NCBI GenBank assembly: GCA_963971575.1
Contig: OZ020616.1
Location: forward strand, 56,093,201 to 56,157,200
Reading direction: 5' to 3'
DNA length: 64,000 nt
Source: Liopterus haemorrhoidalis
Taxonomy: Eukaryota > Arthropoda > Insecta > Coleoptera > Dytiscidae
Part shown: piece by piece, positions 20,308-31,394 of the stretch
Layout: each line of letters starts with the position of its first letter
How positions within the stretch are numbered: the stretch's first letter is position 1
Notes under the pieces: model-generated
Told to the model about the DNA's origin: nothing
Seen by the model: the letters and a program-made list of their open reading frames with translations, nothing else
Database searches by the model: none
Position numbers and translations under genes: made by a program

Positions 20308-21247
20308 AATGGAACGATCGGAAATTCGCGCTATTATGAAGTATGAGTTCTTACGTGGAACTACGGCATCGCAGACCATACCAAACATTATAGACCGGGA
20401 GCTCATGACAGTTTTTGGTCTCCGATTATATGCATGCGATTCGGAGGGCCCCAAAGGGCTCAAACGGTCATGTGATCTTGTAATAAAAAAATATGATTTT
20501 CCGCGTTTTCATACAGCATGCCTATAATTAAAAGACTTTAAATTTGTTATAACTTTCTTTTGACAAAAGGGCAAGCAATATTAAGTCAGAGACAAACACA
20601 AAAATTTTGTGCAAGTGGAAATGCAATTTTCCCTATGACCGGAAAGCGTGCAGGGGTTTAGTACCATCCCTTTTTTGTTGTCACAGGGTAAATATTCTCT
20701 CCTCCAAAAGGCATGCTGTATGAAATCGGAGACCAAAAATGTCATGAGCTCCCGGTCTATTAATAGTGTATTTGGCTATAGTGTTACTATCCAGCAAACA
20801 GTATCAAATTGGTTCGACAAATTTCGTACAGGTAACTTAAAAACAAAAAATGGCTCATCAATCACAGCAGAAATATACTGCAACTTGGCGAAATGATGCA
20901 AAAACTTAAAGAAAAACAGCCTAGATTGGTCAACAGATCGACTCCTATCTTACTGCATGATAACGCTAGACCACACACTGCACAAATGTGGCAAAACTAC
21001 ATTGGAGCTGGAACTTCTTCATCATCCTCCAGACTCACCAGACCTAGCTCCCACTGACTACCACTTCTTCCGCAATTTGGACAACTTTTTAATAGGAAAA
21101 CAGTTTAATTCCGACAATGCTGTAAAACTGGCCATCTAGTAATTCATTGACTATCGTCCGCCAGGGTTTTATACCACCGGCTTGAACAACCTGCCGCTTA
21201 AATGGCAAAAGTGTATAGACAATATGGGTGCATACTTTGATGAATAA
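20308..21247 (+). pseudogene. Mariner transposase remnant
   Basis: Starts MERSEIRAIMKYEFLRGTTA, breaks at the nested element, resumes INSVFGYSVTIQQTVSNWFD and KFRTGNLKTKNGSS (helix-turn-helix region), then after a deletion QPRLVNRSTPILLHDNARPH in a broken frame and HHPPDSPDLAPTDYHFF. The last two motifs carry the second and third acidic residues of a DD34D mariner. Several stops and frameshifts. Ends with GAYFDE and a stop. Confidence 0.85.
20392..20763. mobile_element. TAGACCGGGAGCTCATGACA family miniature element, copy 2 (complete)
   Basis: Left end TAGACCGGGAGCTCATGACA then GTTTTTGGTCTCCGAT; the right end is the complement with one base difference in ~36. Flanked by TTA (or TA) on both sides. 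It splits the mariner gene cleanly between IPNI and INSVFG. The 90 bp from 20,432 to 20,521 lies between two GCATGC sites and is inverted relative to 9861-9950. Confidence 0.85.
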
Positions 21248-21312
21248 AATAATTCCTTATATTTGTAAGTTATCAACAATTTTTTCTACAAATTTCATCC
21301 TTGACGACCTAA

Positions 21313-21904
21313 TATTTTGACAATATATTGTCCATTGTTTGTAATATTGGTTTGTAGTTCTGATCTTGTTGTTTCTAGATAATTAGCTTTAAGATTATTG
21401 AACTTACCTTTCCCATAAATTGCAAAATCAATTGAATATCATTATTCTGCTGATATTTATTAGAAATATCAATACCTTTCAATACAATAGTCTTAACAAA
21501 ATATTGCATCATACAAAAACATAACAAATAATATTTCATTTTCAAGGATCAAAGACAAAATGCATTTAGCAAATTTTTAATATATTACTATGTATGTAGT
21601 AATGTTTATATCCCGCTATTATTAGAAATAATTTAAATACCAATGATGCAATTAGCTTCCTGATCTTCTTAGAAGAGTTACAGTATATTGAATATTTATA
21701 CCTTTATTATAATACGACCCACAAATGACGTCATTGAAAACATTACTGTTAAATGAAGAGGAACTAAATTTTCACTCTATTTACGGATAGGATTTGAAGG
21801 GGGGTCACTTAAAAAGAACCTGTGGTGGTATTATGATGAATAGAATTCTATTCTATCATGGCGTTTGCCAAGTAATTGTTTTTTGTCAACAATATTATAA
21901 AATT
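21313..21904. other. AT-rich DNA, nothing recognised
   Basis: No coding or repeat structure seen. Confidence 0.4.
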
Positions 21905-22409
21905 CTATTACTCGTAATGTTGTCTTAAGTTGGACTTGCTATTAATTTTCTTGGCTGCTTCATCGCAATATACTTTCCATCGTGTTCTTTCCTTTGTGTA
22001 TTTTCTTATCTCCTCCCACTTTACGCCTCTCTTCGTTGCAGCTTCTTTTGTTTCTTGGTGCCAGATTTTTCTCGGTCTTTTTGGTCTAACTTTCTTCACT
22101 GTTTTTGCTTCAAAAACTCTTTTTACTATTTTGTTGTCACTCATTCTGTGTATATGTCCCGACCATCTTAGCTGTCCTTCTTCTATTATAGTCTCCACTG
22201 GCTTTGTGTCTAGTTTTTCTGTAAATACTTAATTTCTTATTCTGTCCAATTTTGTTTTACCTTCAATTTTCCTTAAAAATCTCATTTCAGAGCTTCTTAT
22301 TTTAGACTTGTGCGTCTCTGTAGTGCTCCAGGATTCTGAGGCGTATGTCAAAATTGGTACCGTCACTTTTTTGAAGATCTCTATCTTGATGTTGGTTGGT
22401 ATTTCTTTT

Positions 22410-22466
22410 TAAGGTTTTGTAGGTAGGACCAAAAAACCCTTATACAGTCATTTTGTCGTCTGTCTA

Positions 22467-22500
<34 letters not shown>

Positions 22501-23447
22501 GGTTCGGTAAAAATTGTAGCCAAACGACTAAACCTAGAGAGTTGAAATTTGGCATGCTTATACCTCTTTGACCCGCACATAGAAAAAATACTAAAACATC
22601 TAAAAACATATCCCCCTAAAAATATAAACAAATATCTGCTCATAGAAAAAAAAAATTTTTTTCTTTATAATTCTGAGTAGGGTATCAAATGAAAGCCCTT
22701 GGTACGTGGATTAACAATCAAAATTTTATTTTTGCAAAATAAATTATTTTGATGGGATTTTTTCGAAAATTGTTCAAAAAAAATGTTGTCCCACACCCTG
22801 TAGCCCAGATGGTTTAAACTAAAAATCTGAAAAAATTCTAAGTAATGTATATTTATTTGAACCGGAATAGTAAAACAGGAATTTTTGATCAGAATATGTT
22901 TTCGGAAAATAACGCATTTTTTGTGTTTTTTGCTAGACCATGTAAACTATTTAATAACTTATGTAACTCAGTAACTTAGTATGCTTTGATAGTGTAATGG
23001 TTAGCACTCTCGCGTTCTAATTTGCAAAGTAGGGTTCGATACAATCTCGAGTCAATTTTACTTTTTCTGTTTTTTTTGCATTTTTATTTTGTTTAAATTA
23101 TTTTTTCAAAATTCTAGTTATATTTTGGCAAATGTTGTATTTAATTTTTAAAAGCGTAAATTTAATAACCAGTGAAAATTGTTAAAATTAAATATACGAA
23201 ATCAGAGGGGCGGAGTTATGACTTAAAACAACCAATGGAAGCCATAGGCACAATTTTCAAAATCTTAATGAACCTTGCTATACAAAAAAAAATACTGCAC
23301 TGCACATATTTAGAAACCTAAAGAATGGTATTAGGCATTCGAATAAAAATTAACAAAAAAATATTTTAACATAAAATTTGTTTTGGCATCACTTACTAAA
23401 TACCTGCGAAACCCTGAAATGTGTGAAAATTCACACTTTACATCAAT
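22410..23447 (-). mobile_element. CAGA-repeat family, full-length copy B
   Basis: Read on the minus strand it is colinear with copy A: GTGTGAATTTTCACAC, AGGGTTTCGCAGGTATTTAG, GCCTATGGCTTCCATTGGTT, tRNA-like module, AACACAAAAAATGCG, GGTTCAAATAAATATACATT, GGGTGTGGGACAA, the (CAGA)n core and CCTACAAAACCTT. It sits inside the reverse transcriptase gene. The empty site can be read as ...TTAACTAAAAA/GAAATACC..., so TAAAAA at both edges is the probable duplication. Confidence 0.9.
22983..23055 (+). repeat. tRNA-like module of copy B
   Basis: GATAGTGTAATGGTTAGCAC followed by TCTCGCGTTCTAATTTGC and GGGTTCGATACAATC, then TTTTACTTTTTCTG. The D-arm part is close to tRNA-Gln genes (GTGTAATGGTTAGCACTCT); the B box is one base from consensus. 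The anticodon stem does not pair well, so it is not expected to be a working tRNA. Confidence 0.65.
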
Positions 23448-24245
23448 TTTTTAGTTAAGAACTATGATTTGATGCTGTTGAACATTCTTCCTGCTGCGCC
23501 TACTCTTTCCATATTTTCTTCATCCATTTTTCCATCTTTCGAGAAAACTGTGCCTAGGTATTTGAATTTTCCTACCACTATTATTTTGTCATCTATTTTT
23601 ATGTTATGTTTCATTTTTATCCTGCTTATTACCATTGTTTTTGTCTTCTGTGTACTAATTTTCATATTTATTTTCTTCAATTCTTTATTGTACTGTTTCA
23701 AGTTATTTTCTAGTTCGTCTTCGTTCCTTGCCATTATAACCATGTCATCCCCATAGCAAAGTTCTGCTAATTTCATATTTTCTAGTAACCCACACAGTAT
23801 TCTTTATTATTTTGTTTTACTTATTTTGTGGTGTCGTCTAATATCAGCGAGAACAGTAGCGGACTGCGTACGCATCCTTGTGTGAGTCCGTTTTCAGTTT
23901 AAAAGATCTCGATACTTCATATCGTGTTCTGACATAATTCTTGCTATCGGTATACAGACTTTTAATATTTCTGGTGGTGTTTCCTCCTGTAATCTTCTTT
24001 CCTAATGGACATTTTTATGTTGTAGTCTAACTTTTAGCTTGACACACACTAAATCTCTTACTCTATTAAATAATTTATGATACATATTTTGTTAATTATT
24101 ATAATTTAATTGCTAATTTATTTCAGCCTTTAAACAATCCTTAGCGAACTTCCTAGCCAAATATTGCTCTAGTTGTTGGACCGGAAGTTAAAGTTTCGGT
24201 GGTGTTTTGTTCCTGTGCGACTTGGTTATCAAGGTCTCCCCCAGG

Positions 24246-24280
24246 TATATAAGATGGAGGTAACTGATGGGGGAGTCAGT
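24246..24280 (+). promoter_or_regulatory. Core promoter of cuticular gene 2 (TATA and TCAGT initiator)
   Basis: TATATAAG at 24,246-24,253 and TCAGT at 24,276-24,280 with its A at 24,278, i.e. 32 bp from the first T of the TATA. This is textbook arthropod spacing. 5'UTR about 49 nt to the ATG at 24,327. Confidence 0.88.
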
Positions 24281-24326
24281 CTTAGTTTGCCGCACAGGTA
24301 GACGGTACATTCACTCTCTTCCAGAC

Positions 24327-24338
24327 ATGAACAAAATT
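24327..24338 (+). CDS. Cuticular gene 2, exon 1 (MNKI)
   Basis: Four codons followed by GTGAGT at 24,339. This start is chosen because it follows a good TATA and initiator and completes the signal peptide when joined to exon 2. The in-frame ATG at 26,471 lies upstream of the acceptor, within the intron. Confidence 0.88.
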
Positions 24339-27300
24339 GTGAGTACAGTGTACGTGTATTGTGTAAAAAGAACACATTATCAAAATTTCGGCCTAGAACA
24401 ATTTACAATAAAAAATCAGTTATTGTATTATTCAGTTTAGTGATAATAGTAAATAAATCAATTAGTTAAATTTTGTCTTTTTAGTTGTAATAGGGCTATT
24501 TACGCCATTTTTTTCATCACCAAAAAAATTGTATAGTATTCAATAAAAAATTTTTTTTTATATTGTTCAATTTTGTATTAATAACACATAGATTGATTAG
24601 CAAAAATTTGATTTTTTATTTGTAATATGGCCACTATTTAGGTAACTTCTTGGAACCATTTAAAAAATTAAATTATTCAAGAAAAAGTTTTTATATTATT
24701 TAGTTTTATGTCAATAACACAGATCAATTAGCAAAATTTTGATTTTTTTAAATAAAAAGGACCCTATTTAGGCCCGTTTTTGGAAAATTTTTTGTAATTT
24801 TTGAAATTTTTCATTTTATTATTTAGTTGACATTTTGGAGAACAGCATTTTGGGCTATTAGCACTAATTAATGTAATTTTGGGAATTTTTCTTCTTAATT
24901 ATACAATTGGTTGACATTTTGAAGAACAGCATCTTGACCTATTTGCGCTAAATAATGTCATTTCAGAAATTTTTCAATTTATTATATAGTTGATATTTTG
25001 GAAAACTGCATTTTGGGCTGTTAGCACTAATTAATGTCATTCTGGGAATTTTTCCTTTTATTATATAGTTCTTTAACGTTATCTTGGGCTATTTGTGCTA
25101 AATAATGTTATTTTGGAAATTTTTCAATTTATTATATAGTTGACATTTTGGAAAACAGCATTTTGGGCTATTAGCGACAAACAGGATCATTCTAGGAATA
25201 TTTTTCTTTTATTATGTAGTTGACATTTTGGAAAACAGCATGTTGGGCTATTACCGCTAAATAACAGGAATTATTAATTCTTTTTATAGTTTATCTTTGG
25301 GACATTTTGATGAATACCATCTAGGGCATTTAACGCCAAATATTGTAAATTTTGTCATTTTTAATAATACCTATAGTCAGTTATCATTTTGGCGAATAGC
25401 ATCAGAGACTATTAGCTCTAAATATGTTATTCTGGACATTTTGTTAATTACATGTATAGTCGTTATATGTTTTGACATTTTAGCGAGTAGCATCTATGAC
25501 TATTAGCGCTAAATAATGTCATTCGACTAATTTTTAATAAATTGGTAGAATGATATTAAAATGAAATTTAGTATTTGCACCTGAAAAAATAACAATTAAA
25601 AATATTATGAAACAAAAAAAATAATATCACATTCTACAAGAAAATTATTAATTAAATATTAAAAAGTTTCAAATGCCGTCCTTAGTGACGTAGCCACAGG
25701 AGTTTCTTAGATTAATATGTGCGCAAATGACGTATGATACCCATTATTTTGTCATTTTACTTAATTTTTAAAACAGATGATCAAAATATAAAATAATATA
25801 AACAAACTTAATGTTTGACAATATTAACAAGAGATAACATGAATACATGAATGTTCATGCACTCGAGAGTGAGATAATAATCGTGCGTTGAAAACTATTA
25901 AGCAGAATATCCATTAGCGGGAGCTACAATAAATTTTAAAATGTAAAAGTATAATTATTTTAGCCAAAATCGTAACAAAATTTACAAAATTAAATATTCC
26001 AATATATATAAAACTGCTTAATTTTGAAAAAAGCACTTTACAGGTCTATTATCGGTATATAGTTGACATTTTGTTGAATCACATTTTGGGCTATTAGCGC
26101 TAAATAACGTCTTTCTGATCTTATTGCGACAAAGTAGTCTTGATTTCTATACAGGATTTAATTCTAGCGATATTGCTAAATTATTCTATCTATTATAATA
26201 ACTCATAATCAAGTTTTTTTGCATATTTTTTATAGGACTTTCACTATTCTTTTATAGTTTTTGCGATCTTATTTCCTATAAATAAATCAATTAAAATTTA
26301 TAATTAAAAATAGAATGTTTGGAAGTGCCAATCACACAACCGGATACTATTTAGTGTTACCATAGCAACGGGAATCCGTAAAAACTTTCTAAAAACATGA
26401 ATTTTGGCTAATTGCCGAAGCAGCATAAATAGCAAAAATAGCCAAAAATAAATAAAACAAATAAAAAAACATGAATTTTAATTGGTATTATTTATTTTTC
26501 CAGGTTATTTTCTTGGCTTTGGCCACAGTGGCCTTAGGTCAAAAATACGATCCACGCACCGCCGCCATTTTGTCCGAACAGCGCTACCTAAGCGGTGACG
26601 GAACTTTCGGTAACCAATACAAACAGGAGGATGGTGTTGAATTCAAGGAAGAGAGCGATGCTTATGGTAACCGTAAAGGATCTTACAGCTACGTAGATCC
26701 TACTGGCCAAAGACGTACCGTTTCCTACACAGCAGGCAAAGATGGATTCATGGCTACTGGAGATGGTATCCCACAACCACCACCACAGGTAAAAAATTAT
26801 GGAAATTTAAAAAAAAATGGTAGCAAAATAACATAAAATCATGACTCTTTTAAAATCTCGAACCATCATTGGGTAAGGATCCATAAACTGAGGCATCCCA
26901 CATCTATATTTGAGCCTCCTAATCAATGTTCATCATTTGCTGAACGTTTACTCTTTTTATCTCCCTCTTACTCTTTTCCTTTTGCACTAACTGTAGCAAA
27001 TTTCCAGCAAATCTATTTTCTATCATCCATCAACAACTCGAGTAGTGCGCAAATTATTTTCATTTCCGACCCCCCATTTTGTGTACAATTTTGTCGCGAC
27101 CCCTGATTGGACAACGTTTTTTTAATCGTCAACGTAGTTAAAGTGAAATTCTTTCTGGGATTTGCACTTACAGGGTGTTTTTAAAAAAGAAATTTCACTG
27201 GTCCATGATACTTGTTGAAGAAAAACCTTATATTTTTTATTGTCATATAAATTTCTTTGAATTTGGCGACCCCGAAAAAATTTCTCGCGACCCCTCTGGA

Positions 27301-29709
27301 ACCCATGGTGCGCGACCTATGGTTTGCGCACCACTGGCCTAATCGACGACGTTCAATGGCAAACTTAGTGGCAAAAATGTGTAAAATTGATCTTTTTTTT
27401 CATTTGTATTATAGGCTATTATTGCTCTACACTCTTTTATTTTAATTAGGCCCAGAATTAAACAAAGTATAATAGAATTTTAAAAAAAAATGGATATGAA
27501 ACCTACTCATCTATGTTATTCCGTGGTCCACTTTGGATGTGACCCAGGAGTAGAACAATTTTATATCTGCCACCATAGGTAATTGAGGAACTGACGAAAA
27601 TAAAAAAATCCAAATTAAAAAGGATTAATAATCATATAAAATTCGCGACTGTTTTAAAATAGCGTTCCATCTTTGAATAAAGACCCATAAGTTAAAATAT
27701 TGCTCATCTACCACCAATAGATAATTGGAAAAATTAAAAAAATCAAAGTAAAAAGAATAAAAAAACAGAATCGTGGCGACCTATTTAAATTCGCGAGCCA
27801 TCTTTGAATCCCATAAATTGCAGTATCCCACAACTACCACCACAAATATTTCAAGAAGAACCGAAAAACTGAATGGCGATTCCGTATGAACCAAGAGATA
27901 CAAGTAAAATACGATGATGCGGATATTGTAGCCATTATTAAATTACTAAGACTCAGGTGATTTGGAAATTTATAGCATATGTCCTACCAAAGAATGGTCA
28001 AAAAAATTTACAATTATAAACCTGCTGGAAATAGGCTACAACTTAAGCCTAATAGGTCTACCCAAAATTTAACTACGAATACTTCTACCCAAAAGACCAA
28101 ACTGATGGATTAATGGCTTAGGTCCGGATTTAAAAATAAAAATCCAAAAAGCCACAATCTATCTGGGATAAAGAAGCTACGATGATGATGGTCAGCACAA
28201 GAAACTGGAAAATTACTCGCATACAGCTTATCTAAGGTCGTTTAGCCCAGTGTTTCTCAACCAAAAACGCACCGCGGACCAGTAAAATACATAATTTTCT
28301 AACGCAGACCACTAATATTAATTGTTTGTTCATTTTTTGCAAGAAAACCAATGTATTTAATGTGCTACTAAATACATTTATTTTATTTGTAGAAAATGAC
28401 AGAAAGGTTACAGAAAATAAATAAAATATAAATTATTTACATAAAAAATGTGCATAATAAATAACAAAATAACTGCAAAAAACACAAAAATTTTCGCGGA
28501 CCTCTAAAATTTTTCTGCGGACCAGCTGTTGAGAAACACTGCTTTAGTCTTTTAGCTGCTTTTTTGTCATCACTTCCATTCGGTCTTCGTGTTTTGTCAT
28601 CACTTAAATCTTTCGTTTTCCTTTATATTTTGTTCTGGACACTGTTTCAACGCGTTGCGCTACTACTGGAATATAGAGTAAAATTACATCATATAAAAGG
28701 ATTTTTAGAAAGTCATTTAAAGCTTCCAATAGTTTATAGTTTCGGTAGGGACCCGTCAATTCAAAAACTCTGCTTTTATACAACTAGGCCAGGAATCGGC
28801 AAGACAGTATTTAAGAAAAGCAAGAAAGACATTAATCCTTATTTTTTACTTTTAGAAGACCCATAGTAATATCATAAAAACACTAACTCGAATACAATAA
28901 TAATACATTTAAAGAAAGTGCGCTCTTTATAGGAGCGAATAAGATAGTCTATGCGCATGTCAGTCGAGAGCGCAACAAACGTGCGATATGGTAACACCAG
29001 TGTGACCCACAAAGTATATTTTGTAGACCGTGACAGGTAATTTTATCGACTATTTATCCTGGAATTTGGGAATTAATCGACCATGGGTTCAAGAATTCAT
29101 TCGCGAACTGATCTAGTTGGGATTAGTCCACCAGGAAATTGCCCAGTATCTTGGCGGGCTAGTTCGTTTCTGCCCCTCTACCCTCTCATTATTATGATAT
29201 ATGTACTACTGTACATATTGGATTTTTAGTATATCCTCTGCTGATTTCACAACCATAACACTTTTTATACTGACGGAATGCATAATACTGTAGCAGATTG
29301 TACCCTTAATATGGCACCAAGCGTGTTTTTTTCCCCATCTCTATAATTTTGTGATGAATTAATATATTTTTTTTTGTTTCAGGCTGCCCCACAACCACAA
29401 TACCAACCTCTTCCCCAATACAATCCACCAGCTAATACCTACAACCAATACCACCAAGCACCACAACAACAATACCAACAACCACAACCACAATACCAAC
29501 CACAATACCAGCCACAGCAATATCAGCAACCACAACCACAACCTCAGTACAGACCTCAACCACAACAGTACCAACAACCACAACAGCAATACCAACCTCA
29601 ACCACAATACCAACCAACAACACAACCACCACACAGATTTTTACCACCAGGAAAACTTTCTCTCCAGAGAAGTCCGGACGGTTTCGCTTATAGTTTTAAC
29701 AAAGCTTAA
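24327..29709 (+). CDS. Cuticular protein (CPR, RR-1-like) gene 2, complete, three exons
   Basis: Exons 24,327-24,338, 26,504-26,788 and 29,383-29,709, all in phase 0 with GT-AG introns (donors GTGAGT and GTAAAA; acceptors TTCCAG and TTTCAG). Product 207 residues. Residues 1-17 are a signal peptide (MNKIVIFLALATVALGQ), followed by KYDPRTAAILSEQRYLSGDG. The chitin-binding Rebers-Riddiford core is about residues 38-95: FKEESDAYGNRKGSYSYVDP then TGQRRTVSYTAGKDGFMATG, matching G-x-Y-S-Y-x-D-P-x-G-x-x-x-x-V-x-Y-x-A-x-x-x-G-F. Exon 3 encodes a Gln/Pro/Tyr-rich tail (QPQYQPQYQPQQYQQP type) and a non-repetitive end, PGKLSLQRSPDGFAYSFNKA. A soft-cuticle (RR-1) structural protein secreted by epidermis is the likely role. 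Introns 1 and 2 (2.2 and 2.6 kb) are filled with repeats and hAT elements. Confidence 0.95.
24770..25545. repeat. Degenerate tandem repeat in intron 1 of cuticular gene 2
   Basis: Roughly 80-110 bp units repeat the order ATAGTTGACATTTTGGAAAA, CAGCATTTTGGGCTATTAGC, GCTAAATAATGTCATTCTGG, AATTTTTC. At least seven diverged units; an isolated one lies at 26,057-26,115. The unit includes the palindrome TAGCGCTA. Confidence 0.75.
25680..25945 (+). repeat. Interspersed repeat, copy 1 (inverted copy at 31,395)
   Basis: Shares with 31,395-31,665 (opposite strand) the motifs ACAGGAGTTTCTTAGATTAA, GATCAAAATATAAAATAATA, GAGAGTGAGATAATAA and CATGAATG. It lies in intron 1 of cuticular gene 2; class unknown. 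Confidence 0.65.
26504..26788 (+). CDS. Cuticular gene 2, exon 2 (signal peptide core and chitin-binding domain)
   Basis: 95 codons from VIFLALATVALG to PQPPPQ. Acceptor CAG at 26,501-26,503, donor GT at 26,789. Codon use is GC-richer than the surroundings. Confidence 0.93.
27040..27336. mobile_element. hAT-like miniature element in intron 2 of cuticular gene 2
   Basis: Left GAGTAGTGCGCAAATT, right (inverted) CCAGTGGTGCGCAAACC, with GCGACCCC repeated inside. No convincing 8 bp duplication, so ends are approximate. Confidence 0.5.
28248..28541. mobile_element. hAT miniature element in intron 2 of cuticular gene 2
   Basis: Ends CAGTGTTTCTCAACC and, inverted, CAGTGTTTCTCAACAGC. Flanks GTTTAGCC and CTTTAGTC agree at 6 of 8. 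Internal CGCGGACCAG and GCGGACCAGC near the ends. Confidence 0.8.
28542..29382. other. Rest of intron 2 of cuticular gene 2
   Basis: A 100-codon plus-strand frame at 28,564-28,866 has no recognisable domain and a composition like the surrounding DNA. Nothing else recognised. Confidence 0.4.
29383..29709 (+). CDS. Cuticular gene 2, exon 3 (Gln/Pro/Tyr-rich tail)
   Basis: 108 codons and TAA stop. Acceptor AG at 29,381-29,382 after a T-rich tract. Low-complexity QP and QY repeats are usual in C-terminal extensions of CPR proteins. Long antisense frames here are artefacts of the repeats. Confidence 0.92.
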   Translation, partial: AAPQPQYQPLPQYNPPANTYNQYHQAPQQQYQQPQPQYQPQYQPQQYQQPQPQPQYRPQPQQYQQPQQQYQPQPQYQPTTQPPHRFLPPGKLSLQRSPDGFAYSFNKA

Positions 29710-29740
29710 ATTAAGTTGTTAATGTAGGATAGTATTTTTT

Positions 29741-29746
29741 AATAAA
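29741..29746 (+). terminator. Polyadenylation signal of cuticular gene 2
   Basis: AATAAA 32 bp after the stop codon, followed by AT-rich sequence. Confidence 0.7.
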
Positions 29747-29856
29747 AATTATTTAAATTATTAATTATTGCTATTTTTTTTTTTATCTAAATGAAAAAAT
29801 ATAAATATAATTACAAAATATATATTTCAGAATTTATTTTTACAAATTATCTAACA

Positions 29857-30248
29857 CAGGGATGAGCAACCCGCGGCCCGTCAAAGCTTTTGTCTGTCAA
29901 ATTTCAAAAAAGGCCATTAAATTACAAAAGATACATATATATTTTAAAGCATAAATAAGAGCAATATAGAGCAATTGGTTGCAAAGAAGCAATGCCAAAC
30001 TTCTCATTAAAATTTGTTTATGATTTTTTCCCCATAATAATTATCTTTGACTGTTTTTTTATACCTAGCATTTCTATTATATGTGTCATTTGTGTATTTT
30101 TTTTTTAAATAACTTTGTTATTTTGTTAATAAATAGATAATTTGTGTTTATCATCTTGTGTTCATATTTTAATAAATTTCGTATGCGGCCCGCAGGAAAT
30201 TTTTAAATTTCTAGTTGGCCCGTAGTAAAAAAAGGTTGCTCATCCCTG
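29857..30248. mobile_element. hAT miniature element with exact 8 bp duplication
   Basis: Ends CAGGGATGAGCAACCCGCGG and, inverted, CAGGGATGAGCAACC. Duplication ATCTAACA at 29,849-29,856 and 30,249-30,256. GCGGCCCG near both ends. Confidence 0.92.
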
Positions 30249-30507
30249 ATCTAACAGATTTGAATGCAGTGGCGTAGCCTGACCTATTGGAAGTCATCAT
30301 CATCATCATCGTTATCATCACAGGTTCTTTAACTCTTAGAGCAGTGCTGTTCAAACTGTGGCATATCGGTAGGTTTTATTTCCAATGTGCCATTTAACAG
30401 TACCATATTTGTGCTATATATTATTCTATTGTTTATTTCTTTTCTGGAAACTCGCCGCATACAAGCACCGGTTTACGTTAATACCAGAAAAATCTAAAAT
30501 ACGAAAC
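30249..30507. other. Single hAT-type ends
   Basis: CAGTGGCGTAGCCTGACC (about 30,269) and CAGTGCTGTTCAAACTGTGG (about 30,344) look like hAT left ends, but no partners were found. A short (CAT)n tract lies between them. Confidence 0.45.
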
Positions 30508-30684
30508 TATAGGCGGTTTCTTTGCTTTAAGCGGACTAGATATTCAAATCTAGTAACTTTTACCCATTGATTGAAGCTTTTGATCATCTTGTTAAGCAAA
30601 AGCCACTTCAATATATAAAAAAATAGCTAGTGATAACTTAATTTAAATTCCATTTAGTTCCGCTTAAAAGTTTGGAGCCTATAG
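30508..30684. mobile_element. AGTTCCGC-family miniature element, short form
   Basis: TATAGGCGGTTTCTTTGCTT, TAAGCGGACTAGATATT, ... TTTAGTTCCGCTTAAAAGTT, TGGAGCCTATA. Confidence 0.75.
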
Positions 30685-31394
30685 CTGCTACAAATTTGAA
30701 AGATGGTGTGACGGGAAAAAATAAGTGCTGTGTTTTAAAAAGTGGTGTTAGCATATTTTGCAGAAATATTTTAAATTTTTATCCATCTATATTATGGAGA
30801 TATTATTCAATGCTTTTGACAGCAATTTACGTAAAGAAATAGATATTAGTAAATATTCGAATGTAATTGCTTTCTTAAAAAGAAAATCTCTAGGTTATAG
30901 ACCTAAAAAATCTCCTTTTTTTCATAATTTAAACAATTGTATTGTTACAATACTATTGTAAATAAAAATAATAATGAGTTCTCAACGCCTAGATAGATAC
31001 GCGTGTTAGGGGCAGAGAAGGTAAATTCCCCGTATCGAGACCATATAAAAGCCATGTTGTAAGTGTGACGTTTCGACTTGTCCTATTATGCCTGTATAAC
31101 AGATATTAAAAAAAATAGGATAAGAAAAACGTGACAACAGGCAGTTAAACCCGGTATCGTGGAACCACAATATAACCAAAAAGACGAAATCGGTTATTTA
31201 TAAAACTATTTTTGAAAGTATCTTACACCAACAAATTATTGAGCCAAACAAGTCAGTTTCCAGCAATTTACCTGTAGAGGGATTTTTTTTTTTTATTTAT
31301 TTTTATTTTTTATGATTATGGAGCAATTTTTTTGCACAGTGGCCTATTTAATTTTGTAAATTTCGTTAGGATTTTGGCAAAAAATAATTATAAA

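Larger units (their letters stand above)
20114..21312 (+). mobile_element. Mariner element, deleted, with a nested miniature element
   Basis: Left end AGGTTGTCAAGGATGAAATT and right end, inverted, AGGTCGTCAAGGATGAAATT. The right end recurs at 53,502 and 55,336. The body holds pieces of a transposase gene interrupted by a 372 bp miniature element at 20,392-20,763. Total minus insert is about 830 bp, shorter than the usual ~1.3 kb, so an internal deletion has also occurred. Confidence 0.85.
21905..24010 (-). pseudogene. Non-LTR retrotransposon reverse transcriptase (second family), split by an insertion
   Basis: Minus strand. 24,010-23,780: LTQGCVRSPLLFSLILDD in a shifted frame. 23,776-23,462: ELCYGDDMVIMARNEDELEN (catalytic box, normally YADD) and VVGKFKYLGTVFSKDGKMDE. 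After the insert at 22,410-23,447 it continues EIPTNIKIEIFKKVTVPILT, YASESWSTTE, a stop, and then GQLRWSGHIHRMSDNKIVKR and PRKIWHQETKEAATKRGVKW to 21,908. The order matches insect LINE RTs through the thumb and C-terminus. The 5' part is missing. It ends about 240 bp before the TATA box of cuticular gene 2. Confidence 0.88.

Noticed and set aside
22983..23055. Functional tRNA gene (also 12,745 and 44,597)
   Set aside because: A- and B-box-like motifs are present, but the anticodon and acceptor stems do not pair properly and each lies inside a repeat.
28564..28866. 100-codon open frame in intron 2 of cuticular gene 2
   Set aside because: No domain, no homology I recognise, composition like the surrounding intron.
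29359..29647. Long antisense frames rich in Trp/Leu or Val
   Set aside because: Shadows of the Gln/Pro/Tyr-rich exon 3 of cuticular gene 2.
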